Source: Spinellus fusiger (Eukaryota; Mucoromycota; Mucoromycetes; Mucorales; Phycomycetaceae). Taken from it: a stretch of 64,000 bases of DNA. Shown here one piece after another: positions 10,347 through 22,800 of the stretch. Made by a program: the position numbers and the translations under genes. Position 1 is the stretch's first letter. The number at the start of each line of letters is the position of its first letter. A model generated the notes under the pieces. The model worked only from the letters and a program-made list of their open reading frames with translations. It did not search any database and had not been told where the DNA came from. The stretch covers positions 124,001 to 188,000 of the forward strand of contig JALLLS010000043.1 of the NCBI GenBank assembly GCA_025094145.1, in the 5' to 3' direction.

Positions 10347-13300
10347 ATGCCTCCCCACCCGAGGAAGCAGTCTCAGGCACCAAGAAAACAGACTCACGGC
10401 AACCATAATTTTTTGTTGACTATGGAACATCCTCTGTCAATGTCAGCCATGAACCCCCACCCACCCATGCACATGCATAATAACAACACACCCACACACA
10501 TCCACCGCTTTGTACAGATCCACCAAACATGTGCCACTGTGACGGATGGGTCTGAGAAGCTCTGGTCTGTAGTGGCAGCCCCAGAAACACTGCCTATTGC
10601 CACTTCCAACGCCTGTGACGCTATTCTCAAGGCAGTTCAGTCAAAGACCCTGTCTTTCCAAGACACTCTCTACAGACTACAGGACCTGATACTCACTAAC
10701 CCTCATGCCGTCAAAGTCAGTCTCTTTCTCCACACAATAACCCAACTCCTGCTGTGGCATGTCAAAGAGAGAAGACTCTCCTCGGTACAGTTTTGTATTA
10801 CAGCTGCACTGTCGGGTGCTATTCTACATCCTTACGTCTTTCTTCTCCGTGAACATCCTTCCATTTACTACGACCTTTTGTCTGAGCTAGAGTTCTGCTT
10901 CCACACAGCTGCAAAAGAACATCCTGACTATGCAGATAGACTATTTGAGGACTTTGGGCCTTTTCTTGACGCCGTGTTCTTTATGAACAGTCCTGTAGAC
11001 TCCACTGCCTTGCTCAACAAGTGCAATAGTCTGTTAATGACGACAGAGGACTTGGGTGGATTAAGAAAGAGCACCTTTTTCTATCTCTCCAGTGTCTCTA
11101 GACGCTATCCTACACGGCGACATGGACGACATCATCTTGCCTTGGTGGATGTGCTCGTCCATGCCCTCACTCGCCATGTGGATCTTCATGGTTCTTTGAC
11201 TCAGGAAGACATCCAGTTTCTGTCTACCTCTTTAGTGTACCAGCTGTTAATGAGGGCATGCGATGCAGTGGCTTCTCATCAACCTACGTTTGTGTATTTA
11301 CAACGTCTTGTGCTTGTGTTGGGAGCCAAGGATCTATGCAGTGAGGAGATATTGGCACACCCCAATGCCTTGATTCTCTGGTCCTGTCTTTCTTATCTCC
11401 TTCTGACAGCACAGACAGTGGATGATCAGACACTTCTCTTGGAGCTAGTGCAGCAATGGATTCACAAGATCAAAGGGGCTCTTCATTGGGTAGTGTTGCT
11501 TCCTCTTTTGCAGACATTGCCAGAACTATTTGTGAGTGAAAGTCCACTAAAGAAGACAGTGTTGAATGCATTGTCACTGCTTCCTTCTGCAGAAGAATCC
11601 TCAGAGTCCCTAGAAGCATCCTTAGAAGAGACGCGCCAAATGGCAATGACTGTAAGTAGCTTAGGTAGATGCATCTGAGAGTAAGAACAATTTATGCTTA
11701 AGCATGGTTGATAATGTATTCTGTGGATTGTGGTGTGTTTTTATCTTTTCTCTCCCTCCCTCCTCTCTCTCTCTCTCCTCAATGAACTTTCAATGACTCT
11801 TCCACGGATCCTCATCTCTATTAGATCATAGATGACATGACAGACTACTCCATGACAGGCGTCCTGGCTCACTTGGTAGCCCATCTTTACGACTACCTCA
11901 CAGATATCCCCACCCCACACCCACCCACACTTCATCCCCTTTCTTCAGACTCCAGTGTATCTTATTTGTTGACATTGCTCTTTAGTACACCCCATGTCTT
12001 CCACTCCCAAGAAGCTATCCGCCGTGCTTATTTAGATCGCAGTGTAGCCATTGCTCAATCAGCCCAAGGCATCTCCTACAAATTCCCAGTACTTCTTATG
12101 CTACTCCACGTTATGCGCCATGCTACTATCACCACAGCCACAGTCCTTCATATTCTCCAGTTCTCTTTTCCTGCTCTTGCTGACACCAATGAGCCTACCA
12201 TGACCTCCAAAGTGTTACAAATCACTCTGTCCATTATTTATGGTCAGAACATGACAAGTGGCGGTGTTCAGACGGCAAGAGAAACAACCATGGCCAGTGT
12301 AGGCGTCAAAACACTACTGAAAATCTATGAAAAACAACCTCGTATTTGGCAGGAGCTTAAGAAAGTAGTGTCGGACTGGGTCATTCGTCGCAAATCCATC
12401 ACCGGGTTCTCAAGAAAACATGCTTCTGTGGCAGTGTTGCGCATGGAATTGTCTGTCTTAACAACGATGCGAGATCTCTGTAGAAACAGACCAAGAGAAT
12501 GCGCACAGACACTGCTGCCTATGGTCGTCTCTCTTTTACAGACATGTCGAGATTTGAGTGTTGCTGCCATTGCTATTATTGTAGAATGTATTTGTGCATG
12601 TATTCATGCTGGTATGGCAGAACCTCGGTCTCTATGGAAAGTGACTGTATCCTATATTGCCATTTATGCAGTTGAGAATGATGTTCACTCCATGGTGTTA
12701 TTGCATAAAGCCATATGTGAATTCATCTGTAGTGTGGGCGATAAAGATGAAGGTAGAGTGGTTGCTATTCTTTTCAAGTAGAACACACGTTGCAGTAGTG
12801 CATTCTCTCTAATGCATTTCTATCATGTACACTTCTATCATGTACATTTTGGGTTGGGGGCAATAACAGTTTCTGAGCCTTACATGGAGTTTAAAGAGAG
12901 TGTTATCAGCACTTACTTAGTAAAACTACTGGCCTCTGAAAATGAAAATGTCAAGTTGTATGCATTGAAGGCGTGGTCCCACTTCTCTGCCAATGATATT
13001 AGCACTCTTCTGCCCGAGAAAGCCAAAGAGTATATCAGCAATATCACCGATACTTATCCCAACCAAGGTCATGTCGATGTCCTTGCCAAATTAATGTCTT
13101 ATGAATTGGATTCCATGCGACGTGGACTGTTTAAAGAAGAAATAGCGAAAAGGTCTACCCCTGAAGGCCCAGCAGTAGAAGCAGCATCATCATTATCATC
13201 ACCAGCAGATCAATATGCTCTTCTCCATGTGGGTAATAAGGAACACACCTTGGGAGGTCTATTTGTCTCTGGATGGGAGAATGCACGTATATTGCCTGGA

Positions 13301-16300
13301 CTAAGGAGTGGTTATACCATTGCTACTCTCTACGCTCTGAACGATCTGATACGGAGTGATGCAGGAGCCAACAATGCCACTGCTATTGTAAAAACAAAGT
13401 GGTATCGATGCATGCAGACAGCCATTGCAGATGTGGGACTGACAGATCATTTAATGGTGCGTGTTTCGAGTCTTGGTGCCTGGATAGCCTTTTTCGAAGT
13501 CTTTTTAGTAGGAAATGAGGCAGACATTGAATCCAAGGGTGTATTTCTTCTCAAGGATCTGATTACGAGATTAGAGAAAAGTACAGTACCAGGTACAACC
13601 TGCAATATCCTACTGGCCATGACAGGTAAAGAGGGTTCTACTGTATGATTATTGTATACATACAAATATAACACTCACTCTTTCTGTATCCTATCCTATC
13701 ATTATGCCTATGCATTAGGCCTGATTGTTACTGCCTACAGAGTCATTCCCTCTTTTGCTGTTGTCTCTGCAATTCAATTCATTGATGTGTTGACTTCAAA
13801 ATACATCTCAAAAGCAGGCCATTCCACTTCTTACTCGCCTCTGTTAACAAGCGAAGAAGTCCAGTTTGCAGCAAGATTCAGTTTAGGCTATGTTGCAGCG
13901 TGCACCATCACCAATGAAAAAACACTGAAAGGCTTTACTGAGATCATGCTGGAGAATATCATCATGGAAAAATCATCACGCAACATTGATACAGCCGTGG
14001 ATCTTATCCAGTTTGCAAATGGGTTTTCAGCAGGCCACTTTACTGCGACATTAGCTGTATGGCCTACCAAAACAGCCGCCATCAAGGATCTTGTGGATGG
14101 CAGTCTATCCACCCTCCTTGACTATTGCAGCAAGGCACCCGAGTGTATTTCTGAAAGCAAAGCATTGGGAATGATGATGGGATGGGCCTCCAATATAAAG
14201 CAGGACGATATGACACAGGTCTACCAGTTTGCAAAGGAGATGGTGTGCCGTTATGTCCAAGGCACGCATGTTAATAAGGGTGTTTTATTGGGATCTCTAT
14301 GGGTGTGTGCTTATGCTGTGGATATGGGTGAAGGGCAGCTGGAAGAAAAATATGTGAATCTCTTGGAAAGTGCCGTGGCTTTTGCTACCTCAGATGTAGG
14401 TCTTCTACCATAATCATCTTCAGAACACTGATGCGATTCTCTATTTCTTTCTTTTTCTTTTTCTTTAGCCTCTCATGAATCTTCACTTGTTTCATTTCCA
14501 AATGGCTTCTGCCAAAATAGCTCGTATGCAAATGGTCTTTAGTGAGCAAGACAATGAAGGCACAGAAGCTTACCAAGAGGTGCTGCTCAAACAAGTACAA
14601 CTGGTTCAAAAAGACGAACCTTCAAGTCATGAACGCACGACTGCTCTGCTCTCACTCGGGGCGTTGTTGGGTGTAGACTATCTTAACACACAGCCTTCTT
14701 CAGAGCGTCTCTGCCATGAAGCTCACCATTACAGTGCCAAGACACGAAGTCCTGTTCTGGACGCTCTTGCCATTGCTGCTGGTCTTATGGATGGAGGGGC
14801 TCCAGTGGGTCATCTAAAGAATGGCCGCATTGGTGCTGTTGTGTGCGGGAAGACCATCCATACTGCACTGGCCATGCGAGAAGCCCTCCAGATAGAGGCC
14901 AATGAGATGTCTGTAGAGTATCCTGAATTCCAGAGACAGCGTCAAACACGAATCGCCATGGCCAGTTCATCCGAGCCCACATCCTATGCTCGACTGAATA
15001 ACAATACGAGTTACTTGCGGTCTGTCTTTGATGCGCTTGTGGCCATGACAGAGACAGCTCAAGGGCCCTTGGATGCGTCTTTGCAAGATATTTCGCTCTT
15101 ATTGCTTTCTAGTCTAAGACATACACCAGGTCCATTGCCTCCTGTCAACTGGTACAATCTTCTGACCAAGCTCACTACCATCTCATCCTTGGTGTGGAAG
15201 GAGTGTATTCTTCTGGCGACGACACATGCCACTACTTCCATGTCTTTAACAGAGTACATTATTGCTCAGGTGGGGCGTGCTGCGTCCCCTCTTCCTGATA
15301 ATTTACAAGTGTTGCTACTTGGAGAAGCAGGATTAGAGAAGATCCTCGAGTTGAGTGGATTGCAAGGCAAACGACAAACAAAAGCCCAACCCAGGCGACG
15401 TGGTATGGATGCAGTGACTAAGAAAATGAGTGTTTCGAGTCTTCGATGCATTGAGCTTGTGGAAACACTTGTCAAGGCATTGTGTGAGTTGCCTGTGAGT
15501 TTGCAGGTAAACAAAGGGCATGGTCATTAAAGACAGACATATGCTTATCCTCATTTATCTATCTATCTATTTATTATGAATTCATAGAAAGTATTCCTTA
15601 CTAGCTTGGAAAACTATCTCCCATCTCCCAACACTCCCCTGGATGAAGACAAGGCTTCTTTTGTTGAGTCTCTTCGTAGCATGGTGCTTTACAACGTAAC
15701 ACTTCCTCTTATTGAGCGTGTGGATGTACATCCACAAGAAGAAAAGGAAGCGCCTACGGAACAACAAAAAGTGCTATGCATGGCTGTTGAATGCAGTGTC
15801 CTGGAAATCGACCAACTCTTACAAAAGGTTGAATTGAAAGAGTGGTTGACACCTTCCACAGCCTATAAAAAGACGGTGGCAGTGATGAAGCTGTGCTCTT
15901 TGAACAGAACAGATAGGGCTATCAAGTGGATTACTGAGATGAGCACACAGCTATTGATCCTAGGAGTAGGGGAGGCCAAGATATGGCAAGTGATTGCAGA
16001 GGCTATACAAGTGAATGCACAGAAACCCCAAGAAAGAATAACATGGATTGTGCGTTTGCTTGATGTTCTGATCGTCATTGGCAGTCTGAGACTTCCCAAT
16101 TGTCTGATTTGTCTTCAAATTGGTATTGGAAAGGGTCTGCGATGTGTTCTTTCTACTGTCTGGCAGACACAATGTAGTGTGGAGATGACCAAGGAGGACT
16201 GTGATGTGGAGGTTGCTCTTGCTGATGCTTCTTATCTACTAACCCATGTCATCGATGAAGCAAAAGAGTATAGTCAGCAGCAGCAGCAGGTACAACCTAT

Positions 16301-16514
16301 TTTTTATCCCGCTATGTATGTGTCTATTTATCTAACAACCCACTATGCTCTTCTGTAGATGATTAAGCGTATCTTCAAATTGATTGAATTGGTGGATGCT
16401 GTTGAAGAAAGAATACTGGTCAAAGGATTCTTTGTTCAAGTCCTGCGTCAATGTTCAGAGGAGACTGTAGGAAAAGAGCCACAAATGGCAAAGCTCATTC
16501 CTTTTGAACCATAA
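10347..16514 (+). CDS. FOCAD: Focadhesin-like giant helical-repeat protein
   Basis: Seven exons (10347-11651, 11825-12752, 12870-13625, 13719-14395, 14469-15506, 15588-16289, 16359-16514) join without frame breaks to 1,853 residues. Human focadhesin has about 1,800. The protein is almost wholly alpha-helical, with ARM/HEAT-like repeats and no membrane segment, signal peptide or catalytic motif. The focadhesin call rests on length, repeat character and family recall, not on a diagnostic motif, so it is moderate. In animals focadhesin is tied to focal adhesions and to stability of the SKI RNA-decay complex; the second role would make more sense in a fungus. The start could also be the ATG at 10420, since the first 24 residues are low-complexity. 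A CAG run encodes QQQQ at the end of exon 6. It converges with the DEAD-box gene, stops 114 bp apart. Confidence 0.6.
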
Positions 16515-16628
16515 GGATTGTCATTGTCATTGTTATCAGTTGTGGCAGACGGATCTCTCTGTGCTCTATCTTATTCATCTGTTTTATTCATCTAAAGACT
16601 CTATATTATCAAGATGCTATCTAATGTA

Positions 16629-18131
16629 CTAGTCTACATGCTCATAATGCTCTACATCAATGGCCAGATGGTTGTACATTGTTCGTAACCTAGATTCTGT
16701 AAATCCCTTATCCATGACAAGACTGATAACCTTGCCAGAACAAAATCCTTGTGGGGTTAGACGGCCCGTACGTCCTGCCATATGGAAATAGGCGGTCAGA
16801 GAGGAGGGCTGTCCAAGAATGAAAACATGAGAGACATTAGGAATATCAATTCCACGAGCACTGAATTCATTGGCTATCCATAGCGTATTGATAGTAGTAG
16901 CAGTAGTAGATGCGTGAGTGGCATACTCTCGAATGTCTTTGCAAAAGATATTATGTTTTGCCAGGGAACGCTGAATCTCCGTTGAGCTCACTGATGTCCC
17001 CACAAAAAGTATACCTTGTTGGACATCCTCTACCTGATGAAGAATAGCAAAATTCTCGATAAGAAGACTGTCTACCTTATCAGAAGCCACTGAGGGTGCT
17101 TTACGAGTGGCTGCTGAGCCTGTTCTGTCGCTGGGAACATAAGCCTCCTTCTCTGCTGGTTCATTTGGGTTGGTTTGGAAGTTACGAATAGTATCATCAG
17201 AAATAAGCAGACAATGATGACTCACTGTAGGATGATTCTCATTCTGGGGGGCTGTCGTGGTGCCATGGGTGATATCAACAAAGACAGGATTTACCATCCA
17301 TCCTCTCTCTGTCAGCCAGAAGCGCATTGGCCGGTTCAGTGTAGCAGAAGAAGCAATGAGCTGTGGTTTGGTGGTCTGATAGTCCATGATGTTCTCGAGT
17401 AGCTGTTGAGCTGGTTTTGGATGAGCAACACGAAGGGCCTGTGCGCGTGTAGTAGCATAGCGTTTTGGAAGAGACAAGGCTTGGTCTGCTTCGTCCAGTA
17501 TCATTCTCTCTATCTGTTCAGGAGCCAGGTGTCCTTGTTCGATATAATGAAGTATGCGAGAGGCTGTTCCAACGACAGTCTTTGACGTTCTGAACACCTC
17601 ATTAGTGTAGTATGGTGGAGTGTTGGGCAAAAGAAGACGCATCCACCCTGCTATCTGATGAGCCAGCTCTTCATTAGGAACAACATAGATAGAGTGGGTG
17701 GGTTTGGAGGGTGCTCTGGTAGCAACACGGGTATGCGTGTGGGTGGGTTTAAGTGTCTCGGCACAGGCAAGGGCAATCGTAAGGCCAAATGACTTGCCAG
17801 TACCGGGACGATCACGAATCAACACATCTTTGCCCTGTGAAATAAGAGGCAAATACTGTGCCTGTGCTGTGGTGGGTTGCGTGACGTTGCAGCTGTTCTT
17901 TAACTCTTCACATAGCGAGAGAGGAACTCCTAATGGCTTACTCGATATTAATGCAAAGACAATAGAGGTGCACAATAGACTCACTTTAAACTTGAAGTAT
18001 GGATGTTGGGCGGGTTTAGCCTGGACATGAAGAGTGCGTATACAATGGAGTCTTGGTGCAAACATAATAGTAGAAACCCCCAGTGCCTTCAGGTTGAGCT
18101 CACTTGACCAGAGCAGACGATACACAGTCAA
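16629..18131 (-). CDS. Mitochondrial DEAD-box RNA helicase
   Basis: A single 500-residue exon carries the helicase motifs in order: motif I RPGTGKS (108-114), a PTRELA-like VPNEELAHQ (151-159), VGTASRIL (187-194), DEAD (213-216), SAT (262-264) and HMAGRTGR (450-457). The alanine before GTGKS is replaced by proline, and the usual HRxGRxGR has Met for Arg at its second position, both unusual and also seen in divergent organelle helicases. If translation starts at Met23 (18065) the protein begins MFAPRLHCIRTLHV, a good mitochondrial presequence; this is probably the true start. A role like yeast Mrh4 or animal DDX28 in mitoribosome assembly is plausible but not shown. Confidence 0.85.
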   Translation of the reverse strand: MTVYRLLWSSELNLKALGVSTIMFAPRLHCIRTLHVQAKPAQHPYFKFKVSLLCTSIVFALISSKPLGVPLSLCEELKNSCNVTQPTTAQAQYLPLISQGKDVLIRDRPGTGKSFGLTIALACAETLKPTHTHTRVATRAPSKPTHSIYVVPNEELAHQIAGWMRLLLPNTPPYYTNEVFRTSKTVVGTASRILHYIEQGHLAPEQIERMILDEADQALSLPKRYATTRAQALRVAHPKPAQQLLENIMDYQTTKPQLIASSATLNRPMRFWLTERGWMVNPVFVDITHGTTTAPQNENHPTVSHHCLLISDDTIRNFQTNPNEPAEKEAYVPSDRTGSAATRKAPSVASDKVDSLLIENFAILHQVEDVQQGILFVGTSVSSTEIQRSLAKHNIFCKDIREYATHASTTATTINTLWIANEFSARGIDIPNVSHVFILGQPSSLTAYFHMAGRTGRLTPQGFCSGKVISLVMDKGFTESRLRTMYNHLAIDVEHYEHVD

Positions 18132-18698
18132 TAGGATAAGCCTCTTTTTTCTTCTTCAAGAGAAGAGATAAAAAGAGACTCACCTTGCATGTAGCGGGGA
18201 CTGAACTAAAAGTCCACTGTAGAAATGAGTCATGATGAAGATGAAGTGACTAATGATGAAGCCTTTTTACATTCATAGAATAATAATAAAAATAAAAAGT
18301 ATATAAAAAGAGAAGATTTTGATTAGACTAAGAGGAGAAAATAAATTAAGTTGCTATGCCTTAGTGAATTGATTCCATTACAATGTCTTGTTCTGACAGT
18401 ACAATGATAAAGAGGATTCCCCATATCAGTCAAGAGGTGTATGTATAACACAGAATGGATTCAACTTGATAAACAATAGGCAGGACATATCAACAGACAA
18501 GCAGAATATAGTATATATTTATATATTTATATAAATTGATAGCTAGCTAGCTAGCTAGGTAGGTAGGTATAGGTAGGTATAGGTAGGTGGGTTAACTTGG
18601 TTGGAGAGAAAGAAAGACTCTACTCTGTATAAACTTATTCTTTCTTTCTTTTTTTTTCTTTTTTTTTCTTTTTCTTTTTCTTTTTTTTTCGTTTTTCT
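18132..18698. other. Intergenic stretch with simple repeats
   Basis: Between the bZIP stop and the helicase start there is no gene. It holds an AGCT/AGGT tetranucleotide run (18541-18590) and a long T/C-rich tract (18640-18702) directly after the bZIP stop codon on its template side, plausibly in the bZIP 3' UTR. Confidence 0.6.
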
Positions 18699-19586
18699 TT
18701 AGCGACTTGCTAGTATCTTATGGGCTTCTGCTAATTGGGCTTCAAGCACTTTGATACGATTCTCATAACTAGTCTCCTTTACTAGCAGGTTGGATTTCTC
18801 AGAGTCAAGGACTGCAACACGCATAAGAAGACCGGTATTCACCTTTTCCAGCTCAGCAACACGAATCTCCAGTGACTCCATGCGCATCACCTTCTTGAGA
18901 CGTGATCGACGCGCAGCATCTGTGTTTTTCTGTCGCTTGATGGTGGCCTCACACACAGGGAATGCATTGTCGTCCTGACTACCTTCTGCAGACCGCTTTC
19001 CACAGGTAGAGGAGTCACCAGAGAGAAGACCCACAGAGGCAGAAGCAGAAGAAGCACCAGCTGCCGCCAATGCAGCCAACGCAGCAGGAAGCCCACCCAA
19101 ATCAGAGAATAAGTGACTGACCTGCTGAACAGCATAAGGAAGCGGCACTTCAAGAGAAGGCGAGTGGTGTGGCACTACCAAACAGTCGGTGGAAGGCGTG
19201 ACAGGCGACAGAGTACAGTGTTCTGCTGTTTTCGCATCAAAAAGTGGAGAGTTGAGAATATCAGACATATCCAAATCAAGGCCAAACTCGGTGCCTTCTA
19301 AATGGAGGGTGTCCTTGTGAAAGGGAGGTGACTTGAGAAACCTGTCGGCCGGAGTCGCAATCTCAGGGCTTGAGTGCTGACTTGTGTTGGGAGAGGGGTA
19401 GGATGGATCCACAAGCCACTCGTCAAACACAGCACTGTCAGACAGAGCCATTTCAGGAGTCGTGGCAAAAGATTCAAAAAGTTGTTGGAAGACAGTGTCG
19501 TTCATTGTGTGTTTTGATTCAGGGGTAGCTGCAGTAGCTGCAGTGGGTGTGGTGGGTGTAGCAGACATTTTTGTTTTTGTATTCAT
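18699..19586 (-). CDS. bZIP transcription factor, Gcn4/CPC1-like
   Basis: One exon, 295 residues. The C-terminus has a basic region at about 218-235 (RQKNTDAARRSRLKK) followed by a leucine zipper to residue 290. The NTDAARRSR core matches the Gcn4/CPC1 class, which has NTEAARRSR. The N-terminal half is acidic and Ser/Pro/Thr-rich, as in an activation domain, with an alanine-rich stretch near 165-185. Gcn4-type factors switch on amino-acid biosynthesis under starvation and are controlled at translation by upstream ORFs; this leader also has them. The second Met (residue 7, MSATPTTP) is an alternative start. Confidence 0.85.
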   Translation of the reverse strand: MNTKTKMSATPTTPTAATAATPESKHTMNDTVFQQLFESFATTPEMALSDSAVFDEWLVDPSYPSPNTSQHSSPEIATPADRFLKSPPFHKDTLHLEGTEFGLDLDMSDILNSPLFDAKTAEHCTLSPVTPSTDCLVVPHHSPSLEVPLPYAVQQVSHLFSDLGGLPAALAALAAAGASSASASVGLLSGDSSTCGKRSAEGSQDDNAFPVCEATIKRQKNTDAARRSRLKKVMRMESLEIRVAELEKVNTGLLMRVAVLDSEKSNLLVKETSYENRIKVLEAQLAEAHKILASR

Positions 19587-19678
19587 TGGATAGATGAAAA
19601 TGTTGTATTTTTCAGCAGGGAGACTTTGGATTTCGAGACTTGCACGTCTTTTTGTTGGGCTTGCGAGAGGTTGAGCAT
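19583..19678 (-). promoter_or_regulatory. uORF 2 (31 codons), overlapping the bZIP start
   Basis: An ATG at 19678 opens a 31-residue frame beginning MLNLSQAQQKD. Its TGA (19585-19583) overlaps the ATG of the main ORF as ATGA. Such an overlap would let terminating ribosomes re-initiate at the main start or block it. It is on the same strand, in a different frame from uORF 1. Confidence 0.6.
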
Positions 19679-19701
19679 TTTAACGAATGATCGAAGGCCA
19701 T
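19612..19701 (-). promoter_or_regulatory. uORF 1 (29 codons) with near-ideal start context
   Basis: The ATG at 19701 lies in GCCACCATGG, the optimal eukaryotic context, and opens MAFDHSLKCSTSRKPNKK..., ending at 19612. It overlaps uORF 2. With so strong a context most scanning ribosomes should translate it, so the main ORF probably depends on re-initiation. That the leader extends this far is inferred. Confidence 0.6.
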
Positions 19702-19781
19702 GGTGGCGAGGTAGGGTAAATTATATTTTTAAACTGTAATTTAATCGAATATGTAAAATCGTACGAGTGTACGAAGAGCAC

Positions 19782-19802
19782 TTAAGCAGTGAAAGAAGCC
19801 AT
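19782..19802 (-). promoter_or_regulatory. Possible uORF 3 (6 codons, MASFTA)
   Basis: A further upstream ATG opens a six-residue frame that ends before uORF 1. A very short first uORF followed by longer inhibitory ones resembles the known Gcn4 layout. Whether it is in the transcript is unknown. Confidence 0.35.
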
Positions 19803-22800
19803 GAGGGGCAAAATATTAAAGACAGAAATGTGGGAGAGGGGCAACAACAAAAATAAGAAGAAAAAATGTAGTCAAAAAAGAATTTAAAAAATAAAATGTG
19901 TGAACTGAGAAATTCACACACACACAAACACACACAGAGAGGGAAAATAAAGAGAAAGTGGCACTAGGCACAAGAGAGGCAAAAGAGGCAGAAAAAATAG
20001 AGAAAAGCTAAAGAGCCCACCTTGCAAGAAGAATGGACTTTGTTTTATACTAAGTTCAACTGATATTCTAATTGGCTCATCATCAAACTCTGTCTATGAG
20101 TCATGAGCGGGTTCTGTTTATTCTTTTCCAAGTCAGTGATCTTATTGGATCCAGTCTGTCTATTTTCTGTCTTTGTCTCCCACCCACTGAATAAAATCTC
20201 AGTCACTCTACAAACAAACGAAAAATAATCACAATTCCCCCACAGGGAGAAGAATAACTTGTGCTGTTCAGGGGATAAGGAAGAGTAACACAAAGACACT
20301 GGTTGGTGGCTTAGTACAGAAAGATAGACAGTGGAATGAATAAATAAATAAATAAATAAATAAATGAATGAATGAATGAATGAATGAATGAGTGAGTGAC
20401 GTAGCTACACTGTCAAAATAAATATCACTTTCAGGAACACCCCTCAGCAGACATTGTCCCTTACCCAACAATGACCTTTCTTCCTACTATGCTCAAACAC
20501 ATAGACACTATTGGCTAGTTAGAGTTGCTTCTAATTACGTAAAATAGATAAATGTATAAGTGGATCTAGCCGCCCTTTGGTGATCTGCGTTGCTCAAGCA
20601 TTTCTTATTCTTTGTTCTCCGCAGAGACGGGGGGAAAATTAAAATGCTTTTAGCGTCTGCTGGCGTCGATTGGCGTCTATTAACGTCTCATGCCTTGTAC
20701 AATTAGACGCAAATAATTGAAGGTTTATTTGGAAAGTCCCTGTGAAATGTTACACCAAATGGTGTCTTGTCTTAAAACAGTGGTAACAAAGAATACCATG
20801 TTCTATTCTATGTTTATTCTTATCTATCTTTTACAGAAGATAATCTATCTATAATCTGATAATCAGGTACAATCTGTCTTGAGTATTGAAAGGTATATGG
20901 CCTCCACTCATTAGATAGAGAGAGATAGAGAGAGATAGAGAAGATTAGAGACTAAAATTACGACTAAGCCTAGCATCAGGCTAAATCTAAGAAAGAAGGA
21001 AAAAAGAATCATATTTGTGTCTTATCACACAACTCATGTAAGCCTCTTGTGTCGGCCATCCAACTAGAAATGGGTGACTGTTAATGGAATAAGCCTTGAA
21101 TGGTCTCCAAGGTTAGAATACCGATAGTCAGCACCTGCCCTCTTGTCTATATCTATTGGGCACGATTAGGTAATAGTGTCCCTTCCCTTATCTTCCCAAT
21201 TTCACTGCCGATGCGGAGAGACACTTACCTACAGGCTAGATCTTTTCTTCTTTCTTTTTGCTTTTTGCATTGTATTGCTCAGCAAACCATTTTGGATGAA
21301 TAAAAGTATGAGGAAAAGGTCAAGGAAAGAGTCGATCAACACATATATTTGTTGGAAGTATGCCAAAGATAAACATTTGACAGAGAAGAGGCATTGATTG
21401 TTCCATTAGACATCGTCTGTAATAAAAGAGAAAGAGACAATAGAATGGTACTCAACTGATGCAAAAATAGAGTAAAAAATATAGCATTTCTTTTTCTTGA
21501 TTTCAATTCAGATAGCTAATATAATATCGTTCTCATTAAGGTTGTCTACTTCATCCTCTCAGCATTATTATTATATTTAATATACCCATTTATCACAATG
21601 TACCGAATAAGCTCATTGAGTCTATTTTATAAAGACCATTGAGCTAATTCATTAGAATCTTATGTACAGTGAAGATGACAGTCCCTTCCCCCCTTATTAT
21701 TATTATTATTACTATTATTATTAAATAGAAGACTACTTGTCATTGGACTCGTCCGTCCTCCCTGTGTTTTCCTATTTGATTTTCTGTTTTCATCATAAAC
21801 TGCACCATCAACATGGTTGCTATCTCCGTTCTTTTTTAGTTCTCCGGAAAACTGAATTGATTACTCTTTTATTATTTCCACTTGTTAGTACTATTTTATT
21901 ATATTACTTTTGGCACAAGTCGTCGAATAATGTTAATGAACCTATATTCTACCTTTATAAAATAATAATGAAAACTGGCTCACTATGGGCAAATGAATAA
22001 ACTGTTGGCTCAAGAGTGAGTTGAACAATGTGTTACAAGAGAGCCCCAAGCGTCAATGTTGACGAAAACATTGACCTCATCGTCTGTTTTTACTGAATTC
22101 CTGTTTCTTTCTTTAGCATGACAAGGCTGTTGTTGACTCTATAAAAAATAGACTTTAGCACATTTTAAATAAAACAGTCGAGGCAATACTATTTGTTTAC
22201 ATTAAAAATGAGCTTAGATACCCCATGTACTTGGCTTAAACATACTATGCATGGACAGGTATATATCATGAGTTTTAAAATCAATACTATTTTTGTCATA
22301 TGTTATCATTGATTCCATTGAATATACTGATTAGCTTGTTGCACCACAGAAAATAGTGAGCGAACACAAGTGACTATTGTAAACTGGTATAATAACACTT
22401 TATCATGCTGGTATTCTGAGTATACACTTGGAAATACCATCTTTTGTAAAAAAATAGATTGATAGATAGATATAAAACTCCAATGGGTTTTATAATATAT
22501 ATAAATATTGCTTTTATTTCTAGCCAACAGTGGACAGATCTAAAACTAATATTAGTAAAATAATATTGACATTTGTTTCATATTCACTATTATGACATGT
22601 ACAGTAAACAAAGTGCCTATCTATTATTCAAAAGAAGAAGAAAAAAGTCAGATAAAGTAGAAAGTTTATTTACTATATTTTTTGGTTGGACAAACACATG
22701 ATAAAAAGTTCTTTTTTTTCTCGGCACAGAGAAGTAAATATAAAATAAAAATAAAAACCTCATGCTGGTATCTCTTTTCACTAACATGTGTCTGTCAAAC

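Noticed and set aside
17698..18030. 110-codon plus-strand frame
   Set aside because: Antisense shadow of the DEAD-box helicase.
21100..21397. Two overlapping 67-73 codon frames
   Set aside because: No recognisable protein features, no splice partners, A/T-rich composition.
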